A stretch of DNA of 64,000 bases from Tenacibaculum sp. 1_MG-2023 (GCF_030547425.1 NZ_JAUORH010000011.1:45316-109315); one strand, 5' to 3'. Numbered from the stretch's first letter, positions 1-9,634 are shown. Made by a program: numbers and translations. The notes: generated from the sequence alone by a model not told the origin.

Positions 1-163
1 AGGCTGATAAGCCTACTATATTTTTCCCTTTATACACATAAACAGGAGATCCCCATTTAATAGTTTCTTCAAGAGAGAGTTCTAGAAAAACAGAACGCAA
101 GAGATTTAACTCTTGCGTCCAATTATTTTTATCTAATATATATTGTGTTACTTTAATATTCAT
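1..163 (-). CDS. DUF1801/YdeI-like protein, 5' part only
   Basis: The first 54 codons of a gene that runs off the left edge on the minus strand. The translation begins MNIKVTQYILDK and contains LRSVFLELSLEETIKWGSPV followed by YVYKGKNIVGLSA. This matches the start of the DUF1801/YdeI family (COG4430), whose members carry a KWGxPxY...GKN motif near the N-terminus; the family has no firm biochemical role. I chose the ATG at 163 because the family normally begins with MNxKV. Two further in-frame ATGs at 205 and 211 would add 14-16 residues. The C-terminal part lies outside the window. Confidence 0.6.
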   Translation of the reverse strand, partial: MNIKVTQYILDKNNWTQELNLLRSVFLELSLEETIKWGSPVYVYKGKNIVGLSA

Positions 164-270
164 TATACTATTTGCGCATCTAAAGATATCATCCAATTTA
201 TCCATATCCATCTGGTAACATCCCAAGGTTTCCTCCCAAAATAACACTTACTTTTACGCAATAAAGTTTT

Positions 271-2466
271 TTAGTTAGCTATATCACTTGTAAATTTAAT
301 ACGCATTAATCGCAATTCATCATCATCGTAATCTCCATCAAACTCATCTAAAGCTTCTTGAATCTTATCTGTCTCAGCTTCCATAAAATAATCATGAATC
401 TCTTCTTGCTGATCTTCATCTAACAAATCATCAACAGCATAATCAATATTTAATTTAGTTCCTGAAAAAACAATAGCTTCCATTTCTTTTATCAACTCAG
501 ACATCTCTAAACCTTTTGATTTTGCAATATCATCTAAAGGTAATTTTCTATCTGTATTCTGAATGATGTAAAGTTTTAATCCAGAATTAATTCCTGTGCT
601 CTTAACTATTAAGTCATCCGGACGCATAATTTCATTGTCTTCTACGTATTTTGTAATAAGTGCAACGAAATCTTTACCATATTTTTTAGCCTTACCTTCT
701 CCAACACCATGAACTTTTGCTAATTCATCTAATGTTACTGGATATTTAAGTGCCATATCATCTAGAGAGGGGTCTTGAAAAACTGCAAATGGCGGAACTC
801 CTAAACGTTTTCCCACTTTTTTTCTTAAGTCTTTCAACATAACTACCAACTTATCATCTACTCCTCCTGCTGATTTTTCGATAGTTAGAATTGTCCCATC
901 ATCTGCAGTTTTATATACATGATTTTCAGTCATCATAAAGGAAATTGGGTTACTAATAAACTCCTTACCTTCTTTAGTTAGTTTTAAAACACCATATTGT
1001 TCTATCTCTTTCTTTATTAAGTCAGCCACTAATACTTGACGAATCAAAGCCATCCAATAATGGTTATCTTTTGTTTTACCGATACCAAAAAAAGGCTGAG
1101 CAGTTGTTTTGTGAGACTTTAATAATGCATTTTCTCTACCAATTATTGTGTTTACAATTTCTTTTGGTTTATACATTTCGCTAGTATCTCTTATAACAGA
1201 AAGTAAGGTAACAACTTCATCTTTAGCTTCATTCTTTTTCTTAGGATTTCGCATATTGTCATCCATTTCTGCACCATCTCCATTTACATCATCAAACTCT
1301 TCTCCAAAATAGTGTAACAAATATTTACGCCTGTTCATTGAAGTTTCTGCATATCCAACCACTTCTTGTAAGAGTGCATGCCCTACTTCTTGCTCTGCTA
1401 CAGGCTTATTTGCCATAAATTTTTCAAGCTTCTCAATATCTTTATACGAGTAGAATGTTAAACAATAACCTTCTCCTCCATCACGACCAGCCCTACCTGT
1501 TTCTTGATAATAACTCTCTAAGCTTTTAGGAATATCATGATGTATTACAAAACGAACATCTGGCTTGTCAATACCCATACCAAAAGCAATTGTAGCTACT
1601 ACAACATCACAATCTTCCATTAAAAACATGTCTTGATGCCTTACACGTGTTTTAGCATCTAAACCCGCATGATAAGGAACTGCATTGATACCATTTACTT
1701 GTAAAACTTGTGCTATTTCTTCTACTTTTTTGCGACTCAAACAGTATATAATTCCAGATTTTCCTATTCGCTGTTTTATAAAACGAATAATATCTTTTTC
1801 TACATCTTTTGTTTTTGGTCTAACTTCATAGAATAAGTTTGCTCTATTAAAAGATGCTTTAAACACGTTAGCATCTGTCATTCCAAGAGTTTTAAGAATA
1901 TCCTCTTGTACTTTTTCCGTTGCAGTTGCTGTTAAACCAATAATTGGCACATTATCAATTTGTTTAATAATGTTTCGTAGATTCCTGTATTCAGGTCTAA
2001 AATCGTGTCCCCATTCAGAAATACAATGCGCTTCATCAATTGCTACAAACGATATTTTTTGCCTTCTTAAAAACTCAGCATATTCTTCTTTAATCAAAGA
2101 TTCAGGAGCTACATACAATAATTTTGTAATTCCTGCTTCAATATCTGATTTTACTTGGGCAATCTCCGACTTATTTAAGGAAGAATTTAATACATGGGCT
2201 ATTCCATGATTTTCAGAAATCCCTCTAATGGCATCTACTTGGTTTTTCATTAAGGCAATTAATGGTGACACCACAATTGCTGTACCTTCCTTCATTAAGG
2301 CAGGTAATTGATAACATAGCGATTTACCACCACCAGTAGGCATTATAACAAATGTGTTTTTATTTTCTAAAACACTGTTAACCACATCTTCTTGTAGTCC
2401 TTTAAACTGGTTAAATCCGAAGATTTTTTTTAATGATCCATATAAATCCGTCTGCTCTTTATTCAT
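271..2466 (-). CDS. recQ: ATP-dependent DNA helicase RecQ
   Basis: A 731-residue 3'-5' DNA helicase of the RecQ family, acting in recombinational repair and fork processing in the cytoplasm. Walker A PTGGGKS is at residues 43-49 and the DEAH box at 144-147, followed by the RecQ aromatic-rich loop (SEWGHDFRPEYRNL). The second RecA fold ends with the QETGRAGRDG motif. An RQC winged-helix region and an HRDC domain (about 525-600) follow, then an acidic C-terminal tail. The usual zinc-binding cysteines of the RQC region are absent: the segment after RRKYLLHYFGEEF reads DDVNGDGAEMDDN. The gene is single and divergent from kpsF. Confidence 0.95.
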   Translation of the reverse strand: MNKEQTDLYGSLKKIFGFNQFKGLQEDVVNSVLENKNTFVIMPTGGGKSLCYQLPALMKEGTAIVVSPLIALMKNQVDAIRGISENHGIAHVLNSSLNKSEIAQVKSDIEAGITKLLYVAPESLIKEEYAEFLRRQKISFVAIDEAHCISEWGHDFRPEYRNLRNIIKQIDNVPIIGLTATATEKVQEDILKTLGMTDANVFKASFNRANLFYEVRPKTKDVEKDIIRFIKQRIGKSGIIYCLSRKKVEEIAQVLQVNGINAVPYHAGLDAKTRVRHQDMFLMEDCDVVVATIAFGMGIDKPDVRFVIHHDIPKSLESYYQETGRAGRDGGEGYCLTFYSYKDIEKLEKFMANKPVAEQEVGHALLQEVVGYAETSMNRRKYLLHYFGEEFDDVNGDGAEMDDNMRNPKKKNEAKDEVVTLLSVIRDTSEMYKPKEIVNTIIGRENALLKSHKTTAQPFFGIGKTKDNHYWMALIRQVLVADLIKKEIEQYGVLKLTKEGKEFISNPISFMMTENHVYKTADDGTILTIEKSAGGVDDKLVVMLKDLRKKVGKRLGVPPFAVFQDPSLDDMALKYPVTLDELAKVHGVGEGKAKKYGKDFVALITKYVEDNEIMRPDDLIVKSTGINSGLKLYIIQNTDRKLPLDDIAKSKGLEMSELIKEMEAIVFSGTKLNIDYAVDDLLDEDQQEEIHDYFMEAETDKIQEALDEFDGDYDDDELRLMRIKFTSDIAN

Positions 2467-2612
2467 CTTCTAATATCAAAAATTAAAAACGAGAACTAAT
2501 TTACAAAAATTCCCAACAATATATAACGTAAACTTTCTTTTTATTAAAAAAGATTTTCTTCTCAAATATTCCTATTTTTACACTTTAAAAATATACTTAA
2601 AACTTTTTTAAC

Positions 2613-3584
2613 TTGAAAGACGCAAATGCTATTCTCTCAACAGCAAAAGAAACTATCCTTTTAGAAAGTAATGCTATTGCTAATTTAGCAAATTTATTAA
2701 ATAGCTCGTTTACGGACGCAGTTAATTTCATATTTAATTCTAAAGGTCGTGTTATTGTAACTGGTATTGGAAAAAGTGCCAATATTGCTACTAAAATGGT
2801 CGCTACTTTTAACTCAACAGGTACACCTGCTGTTTTTATGCACGCTGCTGATGCTATACATGGTGATTTAGGTAACGTACAGGATAACGATGTAGTTATT
2901 TGTATTTCTAAAAGTGGAAACACTCCTGAAATAAAAGTATTAGTTCCTTTAATCAAGAATTCTAACAATAAAATTATCGCTATAACAGGAAACCCTGATT
3001 CTTTCTTAGGAAAAAACGCCGATTTTTTACTAAACTCTTATGTAAGTAAAGAAGCTTGCCCTAATAACTTAGCTCCAACAACTAGTACAACGGCTCAGTT
3101 AGTTTTAGGAGATGCTTTAGCTGTTTGTTTATTAGACTTAAGAGGTTTTACTAGTAGCGATTTTGCTAAATATCACCCTGGAGGTGCTTTAGGAAAACGT
3201 TTATATTTAAGAGTTTCTGATCTTATTAAAAATAACGAATTACCTAAAGTAAAAAGTACCGATAAAGTTACTCAAGTTATTGTTGAAATTTCTGAAAAAC
3301 GTTTAGGAGTGACAGCTGTTGTTGATAATAATGACAAAATCACAGGAATTATTACCGATGGAGATATTCGTAGAATGTTAAGTAAAACAACTAAAATAGA
3401 TGAGCTTACTGCTACTGATATTATGAGTACATCACCAAAAACAATTGATGTAAATGCTATGGCTGTTGAAGCTTTAGATACTTTAGAAAATAACAATATC
3501 ACACAAATTTTAGTTACTGACACTGATAACAATTATGTAGGTGTAGTGCATCTACACGATTTAATTAAAGAAGGAATATTTTAA
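2613..3584 (+). CDS. kpsF: D-arabinose 5-phosphate isomerase, KpsF/GutQ family
   Basis: A 323-residue sugar isomerase that interconverts ribulose 5-phosphate and arabinose 5-phosphate, the entry step to Kdo for lipopolysaccharide. An N-terminal SIS domain carries GIGKSANIATKM and ISKSGNTPEI; the conserved HPGGALGKRL stretch follows; two CBS domains fill the C-terminal third (from about 200). The start is a TTG codon, the only one giving the family N-terminus (MKDANAILSTAKET). tatC begins one base after its stop, so the two are probably cotranscribed with the genes that follow. The family assignment is firm; substrate is inferred from it. Confidence 0.9.
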   Translation: MKDANAILSTAKETILLESNAIANLANLLNSSFTDAVNFIFNSKGRVIVTGIGKSANIATKMVATFNSTGTPAVFMHAADAIHGDLGNVQDNDVVICISKSGNTPEIKVLVPLIKNSNNKIIAITGNPDSFLGKNADFLLNSYVSKEACPNNLAPTTSTTAQLVLGDALAVCLLDLRGFTSSDFAKYHPGGALGKRLYLRVSDLIKNNELPKVKSTDKVTQVIVEISEKRLGVTAVVDNNDKITGIITDGDIRRMLSKTTKIDELTATDIMSTSPKTIDVNAMAVEALDTLENNNITQILVTDTDNNYVGVVHLHDLIKEGIF

Positions 3585-3585
3585 G

Positions 3586-4407
3586 ATGGCAGAAAAAGAA
3601 ATGTCTTTTTTAGACCATCTTGAAGAACTAAGATGGCATTTAGTGAGGAGTTTTGTAGCTATTTTTATTGTTGCAATTGTAATTTTTGCAAACATTAATT
3701 TTGTTTTTAATGAGATTCTTTTAGCTCATTTAAAACCTGATTTTACAACTTATCAATTCTTTTGTAAAGTATTTTCTTCTATCGGAATTGATAGTAGTTT
3801 TTGCGCAATTAAATTCAAACAAACACTACAAGCTTTAAACCCTACTCAACAATTAATGACTGGGATTTGGTCTTCTTTAATTTTAGGATTTGTAGTAGCC
3901 TTTCCGTATATTTTATGGGAGTTTTGGCGTTTTATAGCCCCTGGGCTGCACGAAAGTGAACGGAAAAAATCAAAAGGATTTATTTTCACTTCCTCTTTCT
4001 TATTCTTTTTAGGGATTTTATTTAGTTATTACGTTATTTTACCTATGTCTGTATACTTCTTTTACAATTTTGAAATATCAGACGCTATACAAAACAACTT
4101 CAAACTAGAGGCTTACATTAGTCTTATAACAAATACACTATTAGGAGTTGCTATATTTTTTGAGCTTCCTGTTGTAATTTTCTTCCTAACAAAAATAGGG
4201 CTAATTACACCAGAGTTTTTACGAAAGTATCGCAAACACGCATTAGTGGTGGTATTGGTATTATCAGCAATTATTACCCCACCAGATGTGGCTAGTCAAG
4301 TAATTGTATCAGTACCTATCATGATTTTATATGAAATGAGTATTTATGTTTCAAAATTTGTCTTAAAACAACAACAAAAGAATGTCACAAAAAGTCCAAG
4401 AGTTTAA
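3586..4407 (+). CDS. tatC: Sec-independent (Tat) translocase subunit TatC
   Basis: A 273-residue inner-membrane protein, the receptor for twin-arginine signal peptides. It opens with the family signature FLDHLEELRWHLVRS and has about six membrane segments. There is a periplasmic insertion after the first helix (about 45-85, with two Cys) that is longer than in E. coli TatC. The conserved region LWEFWRFIAPGLHESERK is at about 105-125. The CMD-family gene overlaps its 3' end by 26 bases. The window contains probable Tat clients: NapA (57.6 kb) and the NrfC-like subunit (61.3 kb). No tatA is seen here. Confidence 0.95.
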   Translation: MAEKEMSFLDHLEELRWHLVRSFVAIFIVAIVIFANINFVFNEILLAHLKPDFTTYQFFCKVFSSIGIDSSFCAIKFKQTLQALNPTQQLMTGIWSSLILGFVVAFPYILWEFWRFIAPGLHESERKKSKGFIFTSSFLFFLGILFSYYVILPMSVYFFYNFEISDAIQNNFKLEAYISLITNTLLGVAIFFELPVVIFFLTKIGLITPEFLRKYRKHALVVVLVLSAIITPPDVASQVIVSVPIMILYEMSIYVSKFVLKQQQKNVTKSPRV

Positions 4408-4729
4408 CGACTACCGTGCTAAAATGAACGAAAAAATTTTAGCATCAGATAATAAAGTAATCAAACGTATTTTTAACTTAGACACCAATGCTTTTACAGA
4501 AGGGCATTTACCTGTTAAAACTAAAGAATTACTAGGTTTGGTAGCATCTGCAGTGCTACGTTGCGATGATTGCATTGCTTATCATTTAAAAACAGCTTAC
4601 GAAAACGGTGTAACCAAAGAAGAAATGATGGAAACCATGAGCATTGCTACATTGGTTGGCGGAACTATTTTAATCCCACATTTACGAAGAGCTGTAGAGT
4701 TTTGGGAAGCTTTAGAAAAAGACGCTTAA
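4382..4729 (+). CDS. Carboxymuconolactone decarboxylase/AhpD-like family protein
   Basis: A 115-residue protein of the CMD/AhpD fold. The redox motif CDDC followed by H (RCDDCIAYHLKTA, about residues 58-70) matches the AhpD-type CxxC-x3-H site, so a thiol-disulfide or peroxidase-linked role is more likely than a true decarboxylase role. The ATG lies inside the end of tatC (26-base overlap, different frame), indicating translational coupling. The position between tatC and lptB is one I recall from other Flavobacteriaceae. The physiological substrate is unknown. Confidence 0.8.
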   Translation: MSQKVQEFNDYRAKMNEKILASDNKVIKRIFNLDTNAFTEGHLPVKTKELLGLVASAVLRCDDCIAYHLKTAYENGVTKEEMMETMSIATLVGGTILIPHLRRAVEFWEALEKDA

Positions 4730-4816
4730 ATTTATACCTATATTGATTTAAGAAGTTTTTAAGAAACAGTTTTATTACTTTTATACTTTAAACAATTCCA
4801 TTTTCAACAATAATAA

Positions 4817-6016
4817 ATGAAATTAAGAGCAGACAACATACAAAAAATATACGGTAGTAGAAAGGTAGTTAAAGGAATTTCTTTAGAGGTTGAACAAGGT
4901 GAAATTATTGGGTTATTGGGTCCTAATGGAGCTGGTAAAACAACTTCTTTCTATATGATTGTAGGTATGATTAAACCTAACGATGGTCATATTTTTTTAG
5001 ATAATGAAGAAATTACTACCGATGCTATGTATAAACGTTCTCAAAAAGGAATTGGTTATTTAGCCCAAGAAGCTTCAGTTTTCAGAAAACTTTCTGTAGA
5101 AGACAACATTATGTCGGTTCTTGAATTTACTGACAGAACTAAAACTGAAAGAAAACAGCGTTTAGAGGAGTTAATCGATGAGTTTAGTTTAGGACACGTA
5201 CGTAAAAACCGTGGTGATTTATTATCAGGTGGTGAACGTCGTAGAACAGAAATAGCACGTTGTTTAGCTTCTGATCCTAAATTCATTTTATTAGATGAGC
5301 CTTTTGCTGGTGTAGACCCAATTGCTGTAGAAGATATTCAAGGAATTGTAGCACAATTGAAGAATAAAAATATTGGTATTTTAATTACCGATCATGATGT
5401 ACAAGCAACCCTAGCGATTACTGATAGAACTTACTTAATGTATAATGGAGGAATTTTAAAAGAAGGAACTCCTGAAGAACTTGCTGAAGATGAAACTGTT
5501 CGTAGAGTGTATCTTGGAAAGGATTTTGAGCTTAAAAAGAAAAAATTTGATAATCAAGCTGTAACACAAAACCATTTCATTATCGAAAATGCTAAAGAAG
5601 ATGATCTTTTCTCTTCTTTCTCTGAAGTTTATCATAACCACAACTTAAAAGATGGTTTTAAGCTATATAGAAAAAAAGGGAATACTAATTCATTTCTTGT
5701 TATACCTGCGGATAGTATGAGTTTCATTAATTTCTGTAATTTATGTATTGATATAGAAGGTTTAAATGTAAAAGGGAATATTAAAGTGTCTGATCATAGC
5801 TATAAAAAAATAGCCAATTATAACGATTGGTGTAACTTTAAAATAGATTCAGATAGAGTTACATTAACCAATAGAAACAACGAGAACTGGGATGTGTATA
5901 AGAACGGAGAGTTTTCAAAAAATAAATTGATGGATAAAGCCTTTGTTGAAGATAAAATATCTTTAGACAATTACCATTTTATAAGTAACATTTTTGAACC
6001 TCAAAAAAATACCTAA
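4817..6016 (+). CDS. lptB: LPS export ABC ATPase LptB with an extra C-terminal domain
   Basis: A 399-residue protein. Residues 1-240 are a complete LptB ATPase, the cytoplasmic motor that extracts lipopolysaccharide from the inner membrane with LptFG: Walker A GPNGAGKTT (about 35-43), Q-loop, signature LLSGGERRRTEIARC, Walker B FILLDEPFAGVDP and an H-loop in ITDHD. Normal LptB ends near residue 240-250. Here about 155 further residues follow a basic linker (ELKKKKFDNQ). They are rich in Asn, Lys and aromatic residues, have no membrane segment, and I do not recognise them. The open frame is continuous and ends just before a strong terminator, so the extension looks real. Confidence 0.88.
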   Translation: MKLRADNIQKIYGSRKVVKGISLEVEQGEIIGLLGPNGAGKTTSFYMIVGMIKPNDGHIFLDNEEITTDAMYKRSQKGIGYLAQEASVFRKLSVEDNIMSVLEFTDRTKTERKQRLEELIDEFSLGHVRKNRGDLLSGGERRRTEIARCLASDPKFILLDEPFAGVDPIAVEDIQGIVAQLKNKNIGILITDHDVQATLAITDRTYLMYNGGILKEGTPEELAEDETVRRVYLGKDFELKKKKFDNQAVTQNHFIIENAKEDDLFSSFSEVYHNHNLKDGFKLYRKKGNTNSFLVIPADSMSFINFCNLCIDIEGLNVKGNIKVSDHSYKKIANYNDWCNFKIDSDRVTLTNRNNENWDVYKNGEFSKNKLMDKAFVEDKISLDNYHFISNIFEPQKNT

Positions 6017-6040
6017 AAATAACTTTCAAAATCAAAACAA

Positions 6041-6070
6041 AAAACACGTTGATAATCAACGTGTTTTTTT
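6041..6070. terminator. Bidirectional intrinsic terminator between lptB and pssA
   Basis: Perfect 12-bp stem AAAACACGTTGA / TCAACGTGTTTT (6041-6052 and 6056-6067) with a 3-base loop, T-run on the plus strand and A-run on the other side. It can serve both convergent genes. Confidence 0.85.
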
Positions 6071-6106
6071 GTTTCATTTAAGATGTAACCTTATTTTTTT
6101 TGAATT

Positions 6107-6859
6107 CTATTTTGAAGAAAGTTTTTTATCTGAATTACTCACAACAGACAATACCACATAAGAAAGAATAATCATTGGAATTGCTACTATTTTTAAAGTG
6201 ATAATTAATATAATTGATAAAACTAAAAACACATACTTAATCACGTTATCTTTAAAATAAAAGTTTTTAAATTTTAAAGAAAATAACGGTATTTCAGCAT
6301 TCATTAAGTATGTAAATAATACTGTAATTAGTATTAAAAAGTATTGATTTTCAATAAAGCCTATTAAAAACGATTCTTGATCAAACTGAGCAATTAATGG
6401 TAAAGAAATTACAAACAAACTCATAGCCGGTGTAGGCACCCCTATAAAACTATCCGACTGTCGTTCATCAATATTAAATTTCGCTAAGCGATATCCTGCT
6501 CCTAATGTTAACAACAACCCTAAATAAGGCAAATTACTTCCTGTTACTCCATATTCATCAACTCCAAAGTATCCAACAGCATCAATATCTAAAGCATTTA
6601 CTAGCATTTGCATCATTACAATTCCTGGTACTACCCCACTCGTTACCATATCCGCTAGACTATCTAACTGTTTTCCTAATTCACCTTGTACTTTTAACAT
6701 ACGCGCAGCAAATCCATCAAAAAAATCAAAAAGAATCCCTAACATAACTAAAACAGCTGTTGCAAAAAAATCACCTTTAATAGCAAAAACAGTAGCAATA
6801 GTACCACATAACAAATTTCCTAAAGTCAGTAAATTGGGGATATATTTTTTGATATTCAT
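6107..6859 (-). CDS. pssA: CDP-diacylglycerol--serine O-phosphatidyltransferase
   Basis: A 250-residue integral membrane enzyme that makes phosphatidylserine from CDP-diacylglycerol and serine, the precursor of phosphatidylethanolamine. The CDP-alcohol phosphotransferase signature DG-x2-AR-x8-G-x3-D-x3-D is present as DGFAARMLKVQGELGKQLDSL with ADM following (about residues 48-72). About seven hydrophobic segments are visible. The N-terminus MNIKKYIPNLLTLGNLLCG is typical of the family. It faces lptB and shares its terminator. The phosphatidylserine decarboxylase partner is not in the window. Confidence 0.92.
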   Translation of the reverse strand: MNIKKYIPNLLTLGNLLCGTIATVFAIKGDFFATAVLVMLGILFDFFDGFAARMLKVQGELGKQLDSLADMVTSGVVPGIVMMQMLVNALDIDAVGYFGVDEYGVTGSNLPYLGLLLTLGAGYRLAKFNIDERQSDSFIGVPTPAMSLFVISLPLIAQFDQESFLIGFIENQYFLILITVLFTYLMNAEIPLFSLKFKNFYFKDNVIKYVFLVLSIILIITLKIVAIPMIILSYVVLSVVSNSDKKLSSK

Positions 6860-6958
6860 AGTATTCTTAATTTATAGCGAAAATAAGAAATCATTTAATC
6901 AGTTTTACATTTAAGTCTTTTTTTATCATATTTGTTAAAAACCGCTAGTACGAAAAAC

Positions 6959-7939
6959 ATGCCTATAATTACCAAAACATTTTCTCCCAGTTTACCTTTT
7001 AGAAATACACATTTTAATACGGTATATCGTCCTTTGTTTATGAAAGACACAATTAATTACCAACGAAAAAGAATTACTACTTGGGATGCTGATTTTATCG
7101 ATTTAGACTTTTCTTTAGTCGAATCTAAAACACTCGTCTTATTAATTCATGGATTAGAAGGTAGTTCAGAGTCAAATTATATGATTACAACATCTAATCA
7201 TTTAAATAAAATAGGCTTTGACACAGTTTGTATGAATTTAAGAGGGTGTAGCGGAGAAGATAATGTACTTTTAGAAACTTATCATAGTGGAAAAACAGAC
7301 GATGTTGATTTTGTCATTAAGTACTTAAAAAGTAGTTATAATTATGAAAACATTATAATCATTGGCTTTAGTTTAGGAGGAAATTTAACTTTAAAATACT
7401 TAGGAGAGTATAGCGATATACCTTCAGAAGTAAAAGGAGGTGTTGCTGTTTCTGTTCCTGTAGATTTAACTTCTTCTCAAGCTGAATTAAACAAACTAAA
7501 AAACAAAATTTACCTAAATGAGTTTTTACGTACTATGAAGTTAAAACTGTTACAGAAAGCCGAAAAGTTTCCTGATTTTCAGCTCGACAAAGAATTACTA
7601 TTTAAAGCAAGCAAGTTTAGACATTTGGAAAAACAATATACAGTCCCTGTTTTTGGCTTTAAAAGTTCAGAAGATTATTGGCAAAAAGCCAGTGCCAAAC
7701 CTTTCATTCCAGAAATAAAAGTACCTACATTACTCATAAATGCTTTAGATGATAGTTTTTTATCAAAAGAATGTTACCCAATAAAAGAAGCAAAAAACAT
7801 GAAAAACTTTTATCTATCCACACCAAATTATGGTGGTCATGTTGGATTTATGTCTTCTTTTTCTAGTACTGAGAACAGATGGCTAGAACAACAAATAGCT
7901 CAATTTATTCAAAAAACTATTCTAAAACAATATCCTTAA
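6959..7939 (+). CDS. YheT-family alpha/beta hydrolase
   Basis: A 326-residue alpha/beta hydrolase of the COG0429/YheT group (esterase-like, natural substrate unknown). The oxyanion-region motif LIHGLEGSSESNY is followed by the nucleophile elbow GFSLGGN. The acid is probably Asp in NALDDSFL and the base His in YGGHVGF, so the catalytic triad looks complete. I start it at the ATG at 6959 (MPIITKTFSPSLPF); a TTG 27 bases upstream is possible but unlikely. There is no signal peptide. It is upstream of, and separate from, the DUF4105 gene. Confidence 0.85.
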   Translation: MPIITKTFSPSLPFRNTHFNTVYRPLFMKDTINYQRKRITTWDADFIDLDFSLVESKTLVLLIHGLEGSSESNYMITTSNHLNKIGFDTVCMNLRGCSGEDNVLLETYHSGKTDDVDFVIKYLKSSYNYENIIIIGFSLGGNLTLKYLGEYSDIPSEVKGGVAVSVPVDLTSSQAELNKLKNKIYLNEFLRTMKLKLLQKAEKFPDFQLDKELLFKASKFRHLEKQYTVPVFGFKSSEDYWQKASAKPFIPEIKVPTLLINALDDSFLSKECYPIKEAKNMKNFYLSTPNYGGHVGFMSSFSSTENRWLEQQIAQFIQKTILKQYP

Positions 7940-8007
7940 AAAGCTTTAGTTATATTAATTGTATTTATGATATTTGTAAAATACCAATACATATCTTGTT
8001 AGAATTT

Positions 8008-9195
8008 ATGATGATAAAAAAATATACTTTTTTTCTTTTAGTTTTATTTACCATAAACACTGTTTTTTCTCAAAAAACAAACTCATTAGGTTTATCTAAG
8101 TTCTCTCAAATAAGTATTATTACCTCTGGTCCTGGAGAAGAATTATACGAAAAATTTGGTCATACTGCTATTCGGGTTAAAGACCCCGTTTTACAGTTAG
8201 ATTTACTTTACAATTATGGTATTTTTGATTTTGACGACCCTAACTTTTATGTAAACTTTACAAAAGGTTTTATGAAATATAAATTGGCTCGTTACCCTTT
8301 TTATTTATCATTAAAAAGTGCACAACAAGATAAACGTTGGGTTAAAGAGCAAGTTTTAAATTTAACACAACAACAAAGAAATAAGTTTTTTCAGTTTTTA
8401 GAAACAAATGTGTTGCCTGAAAATGCAAGTTATTTTTACGATCCTTATTTTGATAATTGTGCTACTAGACCCCGTGATATTATTCAGAAAATTACAGGTG
8501 ATAATTTAGTTTTTAAAGATGATTTTGTCAAAGAAAATTTATCATTAAGACAATTGATGAATAAAGAAATCAATCCAAATACTTGGGGTAGTTTAGGAAT
8601 TAACATTGCACTTGGTAGTAAGTTAGATAAAATTGCTACACCTTCAGAATATTTATACCTTCCTGATTATGTTTTTACCGCTTTAAATGTATCTAAAATC
8701 ATTAAAAATGAAAAAGAAGAAGATTTAGTACTAAAGACAAATACATTGCTCGATTTCAATGAAAAGGAATCCAAAAGTGATGCTATTAGTCCTTTTTTAG
8801 CAATTTTATTGTTTTCTTTATTTGGGTTATTTATTACTTACAAAGACATTAAAAACTCTAAAAGAAGCAGATGGATCGATTTTGTTTTATTTTTCACCAC
8901 AGGAACTTTAGGCTTGTTAATTGTGTTTTTATGGTTCTTTACCAATCACTCCACAGCTCCAAATAACTTTAACTTTTTATGGGCGTTTGCTCCAAATATA
9001 ATTGTAGCCTTTTCCTTGTTAAAAAAAGAACCTCCTATTTGGGTTTACAAATACTGTCTAGTTCTATTATTTTTTTTAATAATTATACCATTTGTATGGT
9101 TAACTAAAGTACAGTTATATACCTACCCTACAATTCCCTTATTTATATTATTGGGAGTTCGCTATTGGTATTTACAGAAAACTTTGAATCGCTAG
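8008..9195 (+). CDS. DUF4105 membrane protein with exported N-terminal domain
   Basis: A 395-residue protein starting at tandem ATGs (8008/8011). A signal peptide (IKKYTFFLLVLFTINTVFS, then QKTN) leads into a DUF4105/Lnb-like N-terminal domain containing SGPGEELYEKFGHTAIRVKD, YNYGIFDFDDPNFY and YFDNCATRPRDII. The C-terminal third has about four to five membrane segments. In the Lnb family this domain carries a conserved Cys and His thought to be catalytic in lipoprotein N-acyl transfer. Here a Cys (DNCATRPRD) and a His (FGHTAIR) are present, but activity is not established. Its 3' end overlaps the convergent aroQ gene by 24 bases. Confidence 0.8.
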   Translation: MMIKKYTFFLLVLFTINTVFSQKTNSLGLSKFSQISIITSGPGEELYEKFGHTAIRVKDPVLQLDLLYNYGIFDFDDPNFYVNFTKGFMKYKLARYPFYLSLKSAQQDKRWVKEQVLNLTQQQRNKFFQFLETNVLPENASYFYDPYFDNCATRPRDIIQKITGDNLVFKDDFVKENLSLRQLMNKEINPNTWGSLGINIALGSKLDKIATPSEYLYLPDYVFTALNVSKIIKNEKEEDLVLKTNTLLDFNEKESKSDAISPFLAILLFSLFGLFITYKDIKNSKRSRWIDFVLFFTTGTLGLLIVFLWFFTNHSTAPNNFNFLWAFAPNIIVAFSLLKKEPPIWVYKYCLVLLFFLIIIPFVWLTKVQLYTYPTIPLFILLGVRYWYLQKTLNR

Positions 9196-9588
9196 TTCAT
9201 ATCCTTGTAAACCAAAGCCAAAAACAACTCCTTTAGCGTTCGGAGCTATATAACTAACATGACGAAACTCCTCACGTGCATGTATATTTGAAATATGTAC
9301 TTCAACCACAGGAGTTTCTATACCTTTTACAGCATCACCAATACCAACAGAAGTATGGGTGTAAGCTGCTGCATTTAAGATAACACCATCATAATCAAAT
9401 CCCACTTCATGCAATTTATCTATTATTTCTCCTTCGATATTCGACTGAAAATATTCTAAAATCGCATTCTTATAATTATTCTTTAGTTCCTTAAAAAAAT
9501 CTTCAAAAGAATTTGATCCGTAAATTTCAGGTTCTCTTTTTCCTAACAAGTTTAAATTAGGCCCGTTGATTATAATTATTTTTTTCAT
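9172..9588 (-). CDS. aroQ: Type II 3-dehydroquinate dehydratase
   Basis: A 138-residue shikimate-pathway enzyme that dehydrates 3-dehydroquinate. The signature INGPNLNLLGKREPEIYG holds the catalytic Tyr. YDGVILNAAAYTHTSVGIGDA and VEVHISNIHAREEFRHVSYI carry the conserved Asn, His and Arg of the type II family. Length is normal (about 140). It reads towards the DUF4105 gene and overlaps its end. Confidence 0.95.
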   Translation of the reverse strand: MKKIIIINGPNLNLLGKREPEIYGSNSFEDFFKELKNNYKNAILEYFQSNIEGEIIDKLHEVGFDYDGVILNAAAYTHTSVGIGDAVKGIETPVVEVHISNIHAREEFRHVSYIAPNAKGVVFGFGLQGYELAIQSFL

Positions 9589-9634
9589 ACTTCATATTTA
9601 TAAGGTAAAAATACTCTTTTTAACTTTTAAGCAT

